The notes beneath the pieces are model-generated. The model searched no databases. It was given only the letters and a program-made list of their open reading frames with translations, and was not told the origin of the DNA. The position numbers and the translations under genes are program-made. Of a stretch of 64,000 bases of DNA, positions 1 through 11,587 are shown piece after piece. Source of the DNA: Bermanella sp. WJH001 (GTDB lineage: Bacteria; Pseudomonadota; Gammaproteobacteria; Pseudomonadales; Oceanobacteraceae). The stretch covers positions 1,240,001 through 1,304,000 of the forward strand of contig NZ_JASJOO010000002.1 of NCBI RefSeq assembly GCF_030070105.1, in the 5' to 3' direction. Each line of letters begins with the position of its first letter. Position 1 is the first letter of the stretch.

Positions 1-834
1 ATACTTTCAACCGGTTCCCCCCTGAGTAATGAAAGCTTTGATTTTGTATATAACCATATTAAACAAGATTTATGTTTAAGCAGCATTGCTGGCGGCACGG
101 ATATTGTTTCATGCTTCACTTTAGGCAACCCAATACTGCCCGTTTATAAAGGTGAGCTTCAATGCCTAGGTTTAGGCATGGCTGTGAATGTGTTTGATGA
201 TCAAGGTAAGGCTGTGCCAGCCAATTCATCTGAGCGTGGTGAACTTGTTTGTGAAAAACCCTTTCCGTGTATGCCAATAGGTTTTTATAACGATTCAAAT
301 AATGAAAAATATATAAAAAGCTACTTTAACCGCTTTGAAAATACTTGGGCACATGGCGACTTTGCTGAAAAGATTGAGCATAAATTTAACGGCCAACCTT
401 ATACCAGTTTAATCATTCATGGCCGCAGTGATGCCATATTAAACCCTGGAGGTGTACGCATCGGTACCGCCGAAATATATCGTCAAGTTGAAAAGATTGA
501 CGCGGTACTTGAAAGCATTGCGGTAGGTCAAACATTAAAACACGATGCCAGTGATATACGAGTGGTGCTATTTGTGATTTTACGTGAGGGTAAAACCTTA
601 ACCGATGAATTAACCCAAGACATTAAAAAAATAATTGGCCAAAATACAACCACGCGACATGTACCCGCTGTTATTATTCAAGTACCCGATATCCCAAGAA
701 CGCTGAGCGGTAAAATTGTCGAGGTGGCGGTACGCGAAACCATTCATGGGCGCAGTGTTAAAAATACCGATGCCCTTAAAAATCCAGAGTCATTAGAGTT
801 TTTTAAAGATTTACCCGCACTACAACAGACATAA
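1..834 (+). CDS. aacS: Acetoacetyl-CoA synthetase, C-terminal part (5' end outside window)
   Basis: The reading frame is open from base 1 to the TAA at 832-834 and encodes 277 residues. It begins inside the adenylate-forming core: STGSPL, then SISGGTDI-like SSIAGGTDIVSCF, then PVYKGELQ and LGMAV. These are characteristic of acetoacetate-CoA ligase rather than acetyl-CoA synthetase. Further on come the ATP-binding HGDFAE segment, GRSDAILNPGGVRIGTAEIY and the C-terminal SGKIVEVAVR with the catalytic lysine. The family activates acetoacetate to acetoacetyl-CoA with ATP in the cytoplasm, in ketone-body or PHB-linked carbon use. The first in-frame ATG (178) is internal, not the true start. The gene ends three bases before the convergent lipoprotein gene. 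Confidence 0.93.
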   Translation: MLSTGSPLSNESFDFVYNHIKQDLCLSSIAGGTDIVSCFTLGNPILPVYKGELQCLGLGMAVNVFDDQGKAVPANSSERGELVCEKPFPCMPIGFYNDSNNEKYIKSYFNRFENTWAHGDFAEKIEHKFNGQPYTSLIIHGRSDAILNPGGVRIGTAEIYRQVEKIDAVLESIAVGQTLKHDASDIRVVLFVILREGKTLTDELTQDIKKIIGQNTTTRHVPAVIIQVPDIPRTLSGKIVEVAVRETIHGRSVKNTDALKNPESLEFFKDLPALQQT

Positions 835-837
835 TGG

Positions 838-1670
838 TTATTTTTGATAGCGCTGAGGGTGAGGGTCATTGGCAATTTGAGCCGCGGCGGTTAAACCGTC
901 ATTGATGTAGCCTAATATGCGCTTACTTTCTTCATCTTCTTTTTTTTCGTAACGCTTAAAGGCTGCGTTATAAATAACTAACGCTTGTTTGGCTGCGTAT
1001 TTATCATTTTTCTTTAATAACAAAAATGCTTTTTTGAAATCCGGTTCATCTTCATGTTCACTTACCAACCTAAATTGCATTTTAGCTAAGCTCACCTGAA
1101 TATCCTTTAAATAGGGTCCTTTCAAGCGCTCCCAGATTTCGTTTAATAATGTTTGCCTCGCTTGCTCGCGATTTTCACGAAAGGCTTGTAAAAGCTCATT
1201 AGTCGTTTGACTATGGTTAGGCTTAGGTCTTGCATCAATAGAAAAATTGCCCGCCCCTTGAGTTTGATAGATCAATTTATCGTTTAAAACATCCACCAGC
1301 TCAAGACTAAATGGCGTGCGGATATAACCACGGTTGGTCACCACATAAACAACTGACCCTTTATCATTCGCATCGTATTGGACGATTTGACGAGATATAG
1401 GTTCTCGTTGTACCAAAAACGAAGGTTGAATGTGCACATATACAATCAATTGGGCACTGATTGGAATCGCACTGTATGATAATTTTAGTGTTTCATATTT
1501 TAGTGCAGGCTCTGGGCGTTTAATTGTTTTATCATCGATACTGACGTGTATCTGTTTATGCTGAGGTGTTAATGGGTATGGCGCAGGCAGTATATAATCG
1601 TATTCAATGGTTTCTCTAATGAGATTAGAGCCTGAACAGCCTGTTAGAAATAAGATAATAAAAATGAATA

Positions 1671-1683
<13 letters not shown>
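838..1683 (-). CDS. Predicted outer-membrane or periplasmic lipoprotein, function unknown
   Basis: The 281-residue product has a short basic N-terminus, a hydrophobic stretch and a lipobox LTGC at residues 13-16, so it should be exported and lipidated on Cys16. The mature part is a mixed sheet/helix protein with a charged, Lys-rich C-terminal half (about residues 200-255). No catalytic motif or known domain was recognised. It overlaps the upstream hybrid sensor kinase by 13 bp and is surely co-transcribed with it, so it may be an accessory of that sensor; this is inference. The final codons lie three bases from the convergent acetoacetyl-CoA synthetase gene, with no terminator hairpin between them. 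Confidence 0.75.
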
Positions 1684-4634
<2,951 letters not shown>

Positions 4635-4713
4635 TTTAAGTCCATCTGTCTGGCAGTCCTATTGTAACTGTAGCCTAGATCTGAAATAGATCAGCTTGAC
4701 TCGTCATTTTTTA

Positions 4714-4738
4714 GGGCCGTTAAATCCGGCCATTTTTT
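4714..4738 (+). terminator. Terminator-like hairpin in the gap upstream of the GIY-YIG-like gene
   Basis: GGCCG and CGGCC arms separated by 7 bases, followed by A and six T on the + strand. It sits in the 297-bp gap between the divergent sensor kinase and GIY-YIG-like genes. No upstream + strand gene needs it, so it may be a leader attenuator or chance. Nothing else is recognisable in this gap. Confidence 0.25.
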
Positions 4739-4931
4739 CACGAATGTTTACACGTCAGTGCTTGACAAAAGCAGATAAGGCTATGAAAAAACAGGTATTT
4801 TTATCATTTAAGCCAATGCAGAAAAAAACTAAAAATCAAGCCTACACATTTATATTTTCATCATTACAATGCGCGACCTTTGGCGATTTCTCCTTATTCA
4901 TCTTTTGCCAAATTGTTGTACAGAGGTAACC

Positions 4932-5510
4932 ATGCTTGTATACACCCTAACCAATAACATCACCGGCGACGTCTGGGTTGGCACCTGTAAAGACAGCAGT
5001 GATGAGCGCTTTATGCAGTTTCAAGAAGCCATGGCCTTAGGGGTCAAAGAAAAGATTTATAAAGACTTACGAGATTTTGGTGTAGAGAATTTCACCGTTG
5101 AAGATTATGCCCTCGCTTACGACCGAGAAGAGCTCAAAGACATCTTTGATGACGCCATGGAAACCTATAATGGCAAAAGCCTTATTGGTGTGAAAACCAG
5201 CCTTGGTAAAACCAGCATCGCAAAATCTGCACCACTAAAATCGAGTGTGGGGACTGCTAAGCGTAAAACCCTGGGAAGCACTACCCGCACCACCACCAGT
5301 ACCGTGAAAAAAGCAGCAGCACCAGCCAAGCTGGCCACAGGTCGAACTGGTAATGCGAAGAAAGAAAAACTTATCAAAGAAAAGCTGGCAGAAGAAAAAG
5401 CCCTGCGCGAATCCATGAAAAGTAAACAAATCATGGAGCAAGCGGATGAAATGGCTGCCATCATGGCTCGCTTAGATTCCCGTGGATCAACCGTTAATAA
5501 ACGCCGTTGA
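4932..5510 (+). CDS. GIY-YIG-like small protein with a Lys/Ala-rich basic tail
   Basis: 192 residues from the ATG at 4932, chosen because GAGGTAACC precedes it; the longer frame from 4869 would add an unlikely hydrophobic leader. Residues 1-90 follow the GIY-YIG pattern: VYTLTNN replaces the GIY strand, VWVGTC replaces YIG, then an Arg in the following helix and KDLRDFGVENFTVE resembling the family's YG.ENF..E region. The first motif is degenerate, so nuclease activity is uncertain. Residues 95-165 are rich in Lys, Ala, Thr and Ser, histone-H1-like, followed by a charged helix. Such a tail would bind nucleic acid or another polyanion. It could be a DNA-repair or nucleoid-associated protein; the role is unknown. 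Confidence 0.6.
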   Translation: MLVYTLTNNITGDVWVGTCKDSSDERFMQFQEAMALGVKEKIYKDLRDFGVENFTVEDYALAYDREELKDIFDDAMETYNGKSLIGVKTSLGKTSIAKSAPLKSSVGTAKRKTLGSTTRTTTSTVKKAAAPAKLATGRTGNAKKEKLIKEKLAEEKALRESMKSKQIMEQADEMAAIMARLDSRGSTVNKRR

Positions 5511-5532
5511 CCCCCGTAGGCCTGTATGAAGA

Positions 5533-6453
5533 TTACAAAGCAGGATTGAAGACCAAATAGCTGTTTTTTCCGCGTTTTTTAACTTCATACATAGCCTTAT
5601 CTGCATTATCACGCAGTAAATTCACTGAATCCCCATGCTCTGGATAAAGTGCGATGCCCACGCTCATGCCAATACTGACTTTTTTCACATTACCATCAGC
5701 GTAAATCAAGAATGGCTCATTTATGTGTTCAAGCTTGAGTTTGGTGAACTGTTCACATGCCTGAACCGAATCCACGGGGTGTAAAATCAACGCAAACTCG
5801 TCCCCTCCTATGCGAGCAGCCACGTCCGTTTTGCGTATATGACTTTTTAATCGTGCTGCAAATTGAATCAACACTTGATCCCCTGCAGAATGCCCTAAGC
5901 TATCGTTTATCTCTTTAAAGCCATCTAAATCGATCAATAAGAGCCCTAGTTTCGATTGATGACGCTGCGCAAAATCCATTAAAGAATCGAGGCGCTCGTC
6001 AAAATCGGTTCGATTGGATAACAGTGTTAAGCCATCCACATGAACCATGTTTCTAAGCTTATTAACCATTCCATGTCGTTCTATGGCAAACCGCACAGAG
6101 CGTGACAATAAAATAGAACCTAACTCTTCTTTTGGAATATAGTCCTCGGCCCCAATCTGAATCGCCTGCTCACCTAACTTTTCGCTTGTTAAACCTGTTA
6201 ATACAACCACGGGGATATCTCTAAAGTGATTAACCACTTCAGCCACTAGGTTCAAGCCAGACGCATCCGGTAAACCAAGGTCCAGCAGAATAATATCGGT
6301 ATTTCTTACATCGGCTTGTAGCAACGCTTGATAGGTGCTCAAATGTGTTAGCTGGTATTGGCAGAACGGGTCGTTATCCATTACCTGCTTAGCAATATAA
6401 ACATCATCTTCGTCATCTTCTACAAGCAATACATTGACCGCTCTTAGTGCCAT
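5533..6453 (-). CDS. Response regulator with GGDEF diguanylate cyclase output
   Basis: 306 residues. A receiver domain spans about 5-125, with acidic residues in LVEDDEDD, the phospho-acceptor in ILLDLGLPDASG and the Lys in IPKEEL. A GGDEF domain (about 135-304) carries an intact RIGGDEFALIL active site. A product-inhibition I-site (RKTD) lies exactly five residues before GGDEF, so c-di-GMP synthesis with feedback inhibition is expected. The start has GGGAAG upstream and lies three bases after the stop of the CheY-like gene. It is the third gene of the operon with the ethylene-receptor-like kinase, and so is the likely output arm turning that signal into c-di-GMP and affecting motility or attachment. 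Confidence 0.93.
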   Translation of the reverse strand: MALRAVNVLLVEDDEDDVYIAKQVMDNDPFCQYQLTHLSTYQALLQADVRNTDIILLDLGLPDASGLNLVAEVVNHFRDIPVVVLTGLTSEKLGEQAIQIGAEDYIPKEELGSILLSRSVRFAIERHGMVNKLRNMVHVDGLTLLSNRTDFDERLDSLMDFAQRHQSKLGLLLIDLDGFKEINDSLGHSAGDQVLIQFAARLKSHIRKTDVAARIGGDEFALILHPVDSVQACEQFTKLKLEHINEPFLIYADGNVKKVSIGMSVGIALYPEHGDSVNLLRDNADKAMYEVKKRGKNSYLVFNPAL

Positions 6454-6456
6454 TAT

Positions 6457-6891
6457 TCACGACTTCCCATTTTGTATGGTTAATTCATTATAGACAAACC
6501 AGTAACGATAGATATTTTCAATGATTTTTTGACTGTCCTCAAAATCCATTGGCTTCACAAAGTAACCATCTAAACCTAGATTTTTACAGTCTTGTATATC
6601 CAGCGGCGATGATGACGTTGTTAACACCAGCACAGGAACCTCTTTAAGCCATTGATTTTCTTTAATAAATAAAAAAATATCCGTGCCTTTGAATTTAGGC
6701 AAATTTAAATCTAATAATATTAAATTAGGAATAAATTTAGGCTCTTTATCAACATTTGCATACTCATCAAATAAAACTTGTGGATTATCCCGGTATTCAA
6801 CTACCAACTCGTCATCTAAATTACTAAGCAGCCCACCAAATAGATATTGGTCATCAATATCGTCATCGATCATGAGTATTTTATTTGTCAT
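6457..6891 (-). CDS. CheY-like single-domain response regulator (Rcp1-type)
   Basis: 144 residues from the ATG at 6891, preceded by AGGGAAAAC; a longer frame from 6981 has no good ribosome site. It is a single receiver domain: MIDDDIDDQYLF supplies the acidic pocket, LILLDLNLPKFKG the phosphorylated Asp, LTTSSSPLD the switch Thr/Ser and GYFVKPMDF the Lys. It resembles the Rcp1 family found beside PAS- or phytochrome-type kinases. The start overlaps the kinase stop by 11 bp, implying translational coupling. It probably receives phosphate from that kinase and acts by protein contact or as a phosphate sink, since it has no output domain. Confidence 0.9.
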   Translation of the reverse strand: MTNKILMIDDDIDDQYLFGGLLSNLDDELVVEYRDNPQVLFDEYANVDKEPKFIPNLILLDLNLPKFKGTDIFLFIKENQWLKEVPVLVLTTSSSPLDIQDCKNLGLDGYFVKPMDFEDSQKIIENIYRYWFVYNELTIQNGKS

Positions 6892-9562
6892 GTTTTCCCT
6901 GCATATAAGGAAGATCGATTGTAAAGCTGGCGCCAATACCAACTTGTGCATGAGCTGAGATAGTACCTGAATGCAATTCAATCAATTGTTTGCAAATCGC
7001 CAAACCCATGCCAGAACCGTCCATTTCTTTTTGCGTAACTAAACGTCTAAATGGCTCAAAAATGTCATTTTGGAAGCGGTTGTCAAAACCCATTCCGTTA
7101 TCTTTTACAATAATAGAACAATGATCGTCATGTGCTTGATAATCCACTTCAATAATAGGTGTGCGCTCAGGCTGACTATATTTAACTGCATTTTTTATTA
7201 AATTCTGTAACACAGCCCCGAGTGCGGTGCGATCACAATAAATATCGGCTGTGGTATTCACTATGATCTTCGTATTGCTTTCTGCCAATATTACAGTTAA
7301 TTGATCCTCTACTTCTTCCACTAATGTTTTTAAATTCACCTGCTGACAATTCAGTTTTGTTTGAGCTGAACGCGATAATTCTAATAAGCGCTCAATCATA
7401 TCTTTCATGCGCTTCGCTGAGTGACTAATACGCTGAAGTTCAAACTTAGACTTTTCATCCAAATCAGCCTTATTTAATCGAGCCAAAAGACTGGTACTAA
7501 ACGATGTTATTTTCCTTAGTGGCTCTTGCATATCATGCGATGCAGAGTATGCAAATCGAGACAACTGTTCGTTTGAACGCTTTAAATCCTCATTTAGTTT
7601 TTCTCGTTCATTTTCAATCATTTTTCGTTTTTGTATATCTTCAATGACTGAAATAAAATACTCAGGCTCACCATTTTCATTACGCACCAATGAAACGGTT
7701 AACATTGCCCAGATAACCTTACCGCTTTTATGTATAAATCGCTTCTCAAGGGAATAGTTGTCATCAACCCCTCCCAATAATCTTGCGACACTTTCTAAAT
7801 CAATATCTAAATCTTCTGGATAGGTTATTGATTGAAAATTACTATTCAAGAATTCTTCTTTCGAGTAACCTAAAAACTCACACACCTTCTCATTAACCTT
7901 TATCCATTGACCTGTCAACGAAACATGGGCCACACCCACCGCAGCCAACTCAAAGGTATTTTGAAAATCTTTAGATAATTTATTTTGAAGTATCTCTGAT
8001 TCTTTAATAGCACTAATATCAATAAATGTTCCCAGCATTTCTTTTGCTGAACCATCGCTGTTTATTGAAAAAACAGAATCATGAGACATGCACCAAATCC
8101 AATGACCATCCTTGTGTTTAAAACGATATTGCATCGGATAAATATTGCCATCTCGCGAGTTCATCACACTATTAATGTGATTAATGACATCATCAACTTC
8201 TTGTGGGTGAAATAAGTCAAAGAATTCATTTCTATCCATGATGTTTTTTAAGTCTTCTAATGTATACCCTGTTATTCGTACATACTCATCATTAATATAG
8301 GTATTATTTTTCAATTCAAAATTATAAACATACAAACCATTGATTGATCGATTGAGCACTTTTTCTAAATAATTCGTTTTGTTGAGAAGCTCTACCTCTT
8401 TATGCTTTAAATCTTGGATATTCATTAAAGAGCCCGCAACCAATAACGGTTGCCCTTGTTCAGAATACATAACCTTGCCACGACTTCTGAACCATTCATA
8501 TTCCCCAGAATCACTCATACCTAAGTATTCGAGTCGTAAGTTATTTTGTTTTTCATCTAAGGCTTGCCATATTTTTTTTATGGTTTTATCTCTATGCTCA
8601 GGGTGGATATGCTGTTCCCATAATTTAAAATTAGGTGCTGCATCTTCAGACTGACCTATTTTTCGTAAAAGCTGGCGCGATTGCCAAACATCATCTTTTA
8701 CTATGTTCCATTCCCATAAACCATCTTCTGTAGCATCCGTAATTCGTTCTAAGCGTGCCAATGCTTGATGTAATCGCTCATGGGTTTGTTGCTTATCAGT
8801 GACATCTTCAATGGAAACATAAATATGAATCTCTCCAGAAAATTTTCGAGTTGAAAGGTTAATTTCCAGTGGGATTTTTTTACCGCTGCGCGTCACACCA
8901 TGGACAAGCCGACCCATATTCATAGGATAATGATCAGTTGGATTATGAATATAACGACGCATGAAATTCACGTGAATTTCTCTTAAATCGGCATCTAACA
9001 GGATATTTACTGGCTGAGATATAAGTTCTGACTCTGAGTATTCAAACAGATTACACAATTTTTCATTGACCAGTCTGATATTAAATTTTTTGTCGACTAA
9101 CATAAGGCCAATAGGAGAGAACTCACTAAGAGATTGATAAATACGTCGCTCATCTGCTAGTTTTTTGACATCTTCCAGTTCTGCAGGGCTTGGGATGCTC
9201 ATGGCAAGAGGTAATTTATAAAACACAACAATAGCAGTAAGAAAAGACACGATGGCAGTCGCAAACTTAACGAGAGCCTGATACCCATATAAACCCTTAA
9301 ATATAGTGATAATTCCGAAAATATGGCTTAACCCGCACAAAAAAATGAACAGAGCGAACAACACATAAATAGAACGATTTGAACGAATATTTTTCTTTTT
9401 AATAAACCAAAGGATGGCAAAAGGAATAGAGAAATAAGATGCGGCGATTAGTAGATCTGAGATTATAGAGGTCCAAAGGATGCTAGGCTCCCACCCATAA
9501 CACATACCATGGGGCATGTATTCCCCTGAGAGCAGTCTGCTTAAGGTTCCATCTTGCTGCAT
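6881..9562 (-). CDS. Sensor histidine kinase with ethylene-receptor-like membrane domain and PAS repeats
   Basis: 893 residues from the ATG at 9562, chosen for GTGAGG five bases upstream rather than the longer frame from 9649. Residues 24-115 form three TM helices matching the plant ETR1 ethylene-binding domain without gaps at key sites: Asp36, Tyr43, Pro47 and the Cu(I)-binding pair Cys76 and His80 have the spacing of ETR1 D25, Y32, P36, C65 and H69. Several PAS/PAC modules follow (about 130-640), with repeated SGEIHIYVSIEDVT-like PAC segments, then HisKA with SASHDMQEPLRK and HATPase_c with DNGMGF and GSGMGLAI. No receiver domain is present; the next two genes supply them. Ethylene binding is inferred; some bacterial relatives (Synechocystis SynEtr1) do bind it. 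Confidence 0.9.
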   Translation of the reverse strand: MQQDGTLSRLLSGEYMPHGMCYGWEPSILWTSIISDLLIAASYFSIPFAILWFIKKKNIRSNRSIYVLFALFIFLCGLSHIFGIITIFKGLYGYQALVKFATAIVSFLTAIVVFYKLPLAMSIPSPAELEDVKKLADERRIYQSLSEFSPIGLMLVDKKFNIRLVNEKLCNLFEYSESELISQPVNILLDADLREIHVNFMRRYIHNPTDHYPMNMGRLVHGVTRSGKKIPLEINLSTRKFSGEIHIYVSIEDVTDKQQTHERLHQALARLERITDATEDGLWEWNIVKDDVWQSRQLLRKIGQSEDAAPNFKLWEQHIHPEHRDKTIKKIWQALDEKQNNLRLEYLGMSDSGEYEWFRSRGKVMYSEQGQPLLVAGSLMNIQDLKHKEVELLNKTNYLEKVLNRSINGLYVYNFELKNNTYINDEYVRITGYTLEDLKNIMDRNEFFDLFHPQEVDDVINHINSVMNSRDGNIYPMQYRFKHKDGHWIWCMSHDSVFSINSDGSAKEMLGTFIDISAIKESEILQNKLSKDFQNTFELAAVGVAHVSLTGQWIKVNEKVCEFLGYSKEEFLNSNFQSITYPEDLDIDLESVARLLGGVDDNYSLEKRFIHKSGKVIWAMLTVSLVRNENGEPEYFISVIEDIQKRKMIENEREKLNEDLKRSNEQLSRFAYSASHDMQEPLRKITSFSTSLLARLNKADLDEKSKFELQRISHSAKRMKDMIERLLELSRSAQTKLNCQQVNLKTLVEEVEDQLTVILAESNTKIIVNTTADIYCDRTALGAVLQNLIKNAVKYSQPERTPIIEVDYQAHDDHCSIIVKDNGMGFDNRFQNDIFEPFRRLVTQKEMDGSGMGLAICKQLIELHSGTISAHAQVGIGASFTIDLPYMQGKHDK

Positions 9563-9736
9563 CTTTGCCTCACATTTGGGCCTCTCTAAGCTATCAAACA
9601 AGAATAGGCCACACATATTAAGTGTGCCAATTCTGGCCTGAAAATACACAAATACCTAAGATTCACCTTAGAAAAGTTAATTGAATTATTGCTAAATAAA
9701 ACCAAGCTGCTATGTTTAGGCGCTTATTTTCTAGCA

Positions 9737-10360
9737 GTGAAATTCAGTGTGACGAGTCGTAATTATCACCATGGGGATTTAAAAGCCGCACTTATCGAGG
9801 CAGCAAACACCCTTCTAAAAGAAAAGGGCATTGAAGCACTGTCACTTCGCACCCTTGCAAGCATGGTCGGTGTGAGTCATATGGCCCCTTACGCACATTT
9901 CAAAAATAAGTCTGAATTATTTCAAGCCATTGCCGCCAGTGGATTTAATGCGTTAGCTCAACGCCAAGCCGCAGTGAGCATGGATCAAAGCCCTGCTCAA
10001 TTGATTCTCGATTACGGCAGCGAATATATTGAATTTGCAATTGATAACGCGCCTCTATATCGATTAATGCTCAGTCAAACTCAAGTGACTGGCCCTCAAC
10101 AAGATATGAGCCCAAATACTCACCTATCCGACGATCTAAAAGCCGCCAGCAAGCGACCTTATATACTGCTCATGAATGCCTTTGCATTAATCAGTAAAGA
10201 TAAAGAAACACAAAATGTGCGCGCGCAAGGGGCTTGGGCCATGGTGCACGGAATCGCTTCCTTATTAATTGATGGGCATTTAAATATTCCAAAAGGTATG
10301 AATATCAAAACCTTTTTAGCCAAAGCGTCTACACAGGTGTTAGATTTAAAAGATACATAA
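9737..10360 (+). CDS. TetR-family transcriptional regulator (WHG-type C-terminal domain)
   Basis: About 207 residues. An N-terminal helix-turn-helix begins at SRNYHHGDLKAALIEAA and continues through LRTLASMVGVSHMAPYAHFKNK, the recognition helix and Tyr/His contacts typical of TetR. The C-terminal effector domain has the WAMVHGIASLLIDG stretch of the WHG subgroup. The start is uncertain: the open frame reaches a TTG at 9689, with GTG codons at 9737 and 9749 closer to the usual family start; no strong ribosome site decides between them. It is divergent from the sensor kinase and convergent with the redox operon, sharing a hairpin terminator. It may control the redox operon through the repeats near 13212, but that is inference. 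Confidence 0.85.
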   Translation: MKFSVTSRNYHHGDLKAALIEAANTLLKEKGIEALSLRTLASMVGVSHMAPYAHFKNKSELFQAIAASGFNALAQRQAAVSMDQSPAQLILDYGSEYIEFAIDNAPLYRLMLSQTQVTGPQQDMSPNTHLSDDLKAASKRPYILLMNAFALISKDKETQNVRAQGAWAMVHGIASLLIDGHLNIPKGMNIKTFLAKASTQVLDLKDT

Positions 10361-10364
10361 AAAA

Positions 10365-10390
10365 CCCCTAGTCAAAGACATGACTAAGGG
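10365..10390. terminator. Bidirectional terminator between tetR and ferredoxin-reductase genes
   Basis: Ten-base arms CCCCTAGTCA and TGACTAAGGG (one mismatch) separated by six bases lie directly after the TetR stop, with an A run on one side. The convergent genes on both strands end here. Confidence 0.6.
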
Positions 10391-10420
10391 CAAAGACCAA
10401 ACTCGCTTTGTTAAAAACGT

Positions 10421-11587
10421 TTAATACAAGATTTCAATATCTGTAACAGGGAATGCCACACACGAATGCACCCAGCCAAAATCTTTATCGGATTTACGCA
10501 ATAATGATTCTGGCGGGTTAAATACTTCGCCCTCTATGATTTTCACTCGGCACAAGCTGCACTCACCGGAGCGGCACGCGTTTTCAACCGTATAACCATT
10601 ACGCTCTAAGCTGTTTAATAAAGGCTCACCCGCTTTTGCTACAAACTGTCCGCGCCCTTTTACCGTCACCGTAATATCGTCTTGCTCAGTGACCACTTGC
10701 GGCCAACCAGCTAAGCAGCTTGGTTTTTTGGGAGGGCCATTACATTCAATACGCATACGCTTATCTTCAACGCCTAATGCTTTTAGCTGCTCAACACAAA
10801 AATCATTAAACGGCGTTGGGCCACAGATATAAAATGTCTTGTTTGTCACATTGCCAAGTACATCCACTAATAAGTTTTGATTCAGGTGACCTGTTAAACC
10901 CGTGTAGTTTTCTGTGGGGCGAGAAATAACCTCGGTAAGTGTAAAGTTTTCATACTTGTTGGCTAAGTCACGAAAGGTATCTTGAAAGATCACATCGTTT
11001 TCATAACTGTTGCCATATATCAAATGAAACTTAATATTTAAGCCACGGTTTAACACACTCTCAATCATGCTTCGTGCAGGCGCGCCACCAGAGCCACCGG
11101 CTAAAAATACCAAATCATCCCCATGAAATAACGGGTTATGATAAAACGTCCCCATTGGGCTTGTGGCACTAAACGCTTGTCCCACTGTGACATCGTCGCC
11201 CAATAAATAGTTGGTAACAAAACCATCCTGCACAAGTTTAACGGTTAAGTCATAATACCCTCGTTGAGTTGGGCACGATGAAATAGCATAAGGGCGTGCG
11301 GTTTCTACACCGTTAATCGTGGTAAATAAATTAATATACTGACCTGCTTGAAACGGTGGCAAGATGGCATCGTGACTCACTAAACGAAAAGTTTTTGTTG
11401 AGGGCGTATCTTGAAAAATATCCGTTACCGTTAAGTGCAAACGCTTAGGATGCAACTTGGCGATATCGTGTTTGGTTTTCCACTTTTGTTCGCTAAAGTC
11501 GCCACCTGTTTGTTCACGGGCTAACTTACGCGCAGCGCTTTCAGAGTAACCAACAATGTTTTCTAATAATTCATTTGTATTCGCCAT
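10421..11587 (-). CDS. FAD/NAD(P)-binding oxidoreductase with C-terminal 2Fe-2S ferredoxin domain
   Basis: 388 residues. After a helical N-terminus (1-45), an FAD-binding barrel contains RPYAISSCPT (about 100-109), then an NAD(P) domain with LAGGSGGAPARSMIE and YICGPTPF. A plant-type 2Fe-2S ferredoxin domain ends the protein, with CRSGECSLC plus a distal Cys in VHSCVAF. This layout is that of phenol hydroxylase or HCP reductase-like electron-transfer proteins. It takes electrons from NAD(P)H and passes them one at a time to a partner. Its ATG overlaps by one base the stop of the upstream flavoprotein, so that protein is the likely partner. Confidence 0.88.
   Translation of the reverse strand: MANTNELLENIVGYSESAARKLAREQTGGDFSEQKWKTKHDIAKLHPKRLHLTVTDIFQDTPSTKTFRLVSHDAILPPFQAGQYINLFTTINGVETARPYAISSCPTQRGYYDLTVKLVQDGFVTNYLLGDDVTVGQAFSATSPMGTFYHNPLFHGDDLVFLAGGSGGAPARSMIESVLNRGLNIKFHLIYGNSYENDVIFQDTFRDLANKYENFTLTEVISRPTENYTGLTGHLNQNLLVDVLGNVTNKTFYICGPTPFNDFCVEQLKALGVEDKRMRIECNGPPKKPSCLAGWPQVVTEQDDITVTVKGRGQFVAKAGEPLLNSLERNGYTVENACRSGECSLCRVKIIEGEVFNPPESLLRKSDKDFGWVHSCVAFPVTDIEILY

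Noticed and set aside
4696-4929. 77-codon frame upstream of the GIY-YIG-like gene
   Set aside because: No ribosome site, no recognisable protein features, and it begins inside a hairpin region.
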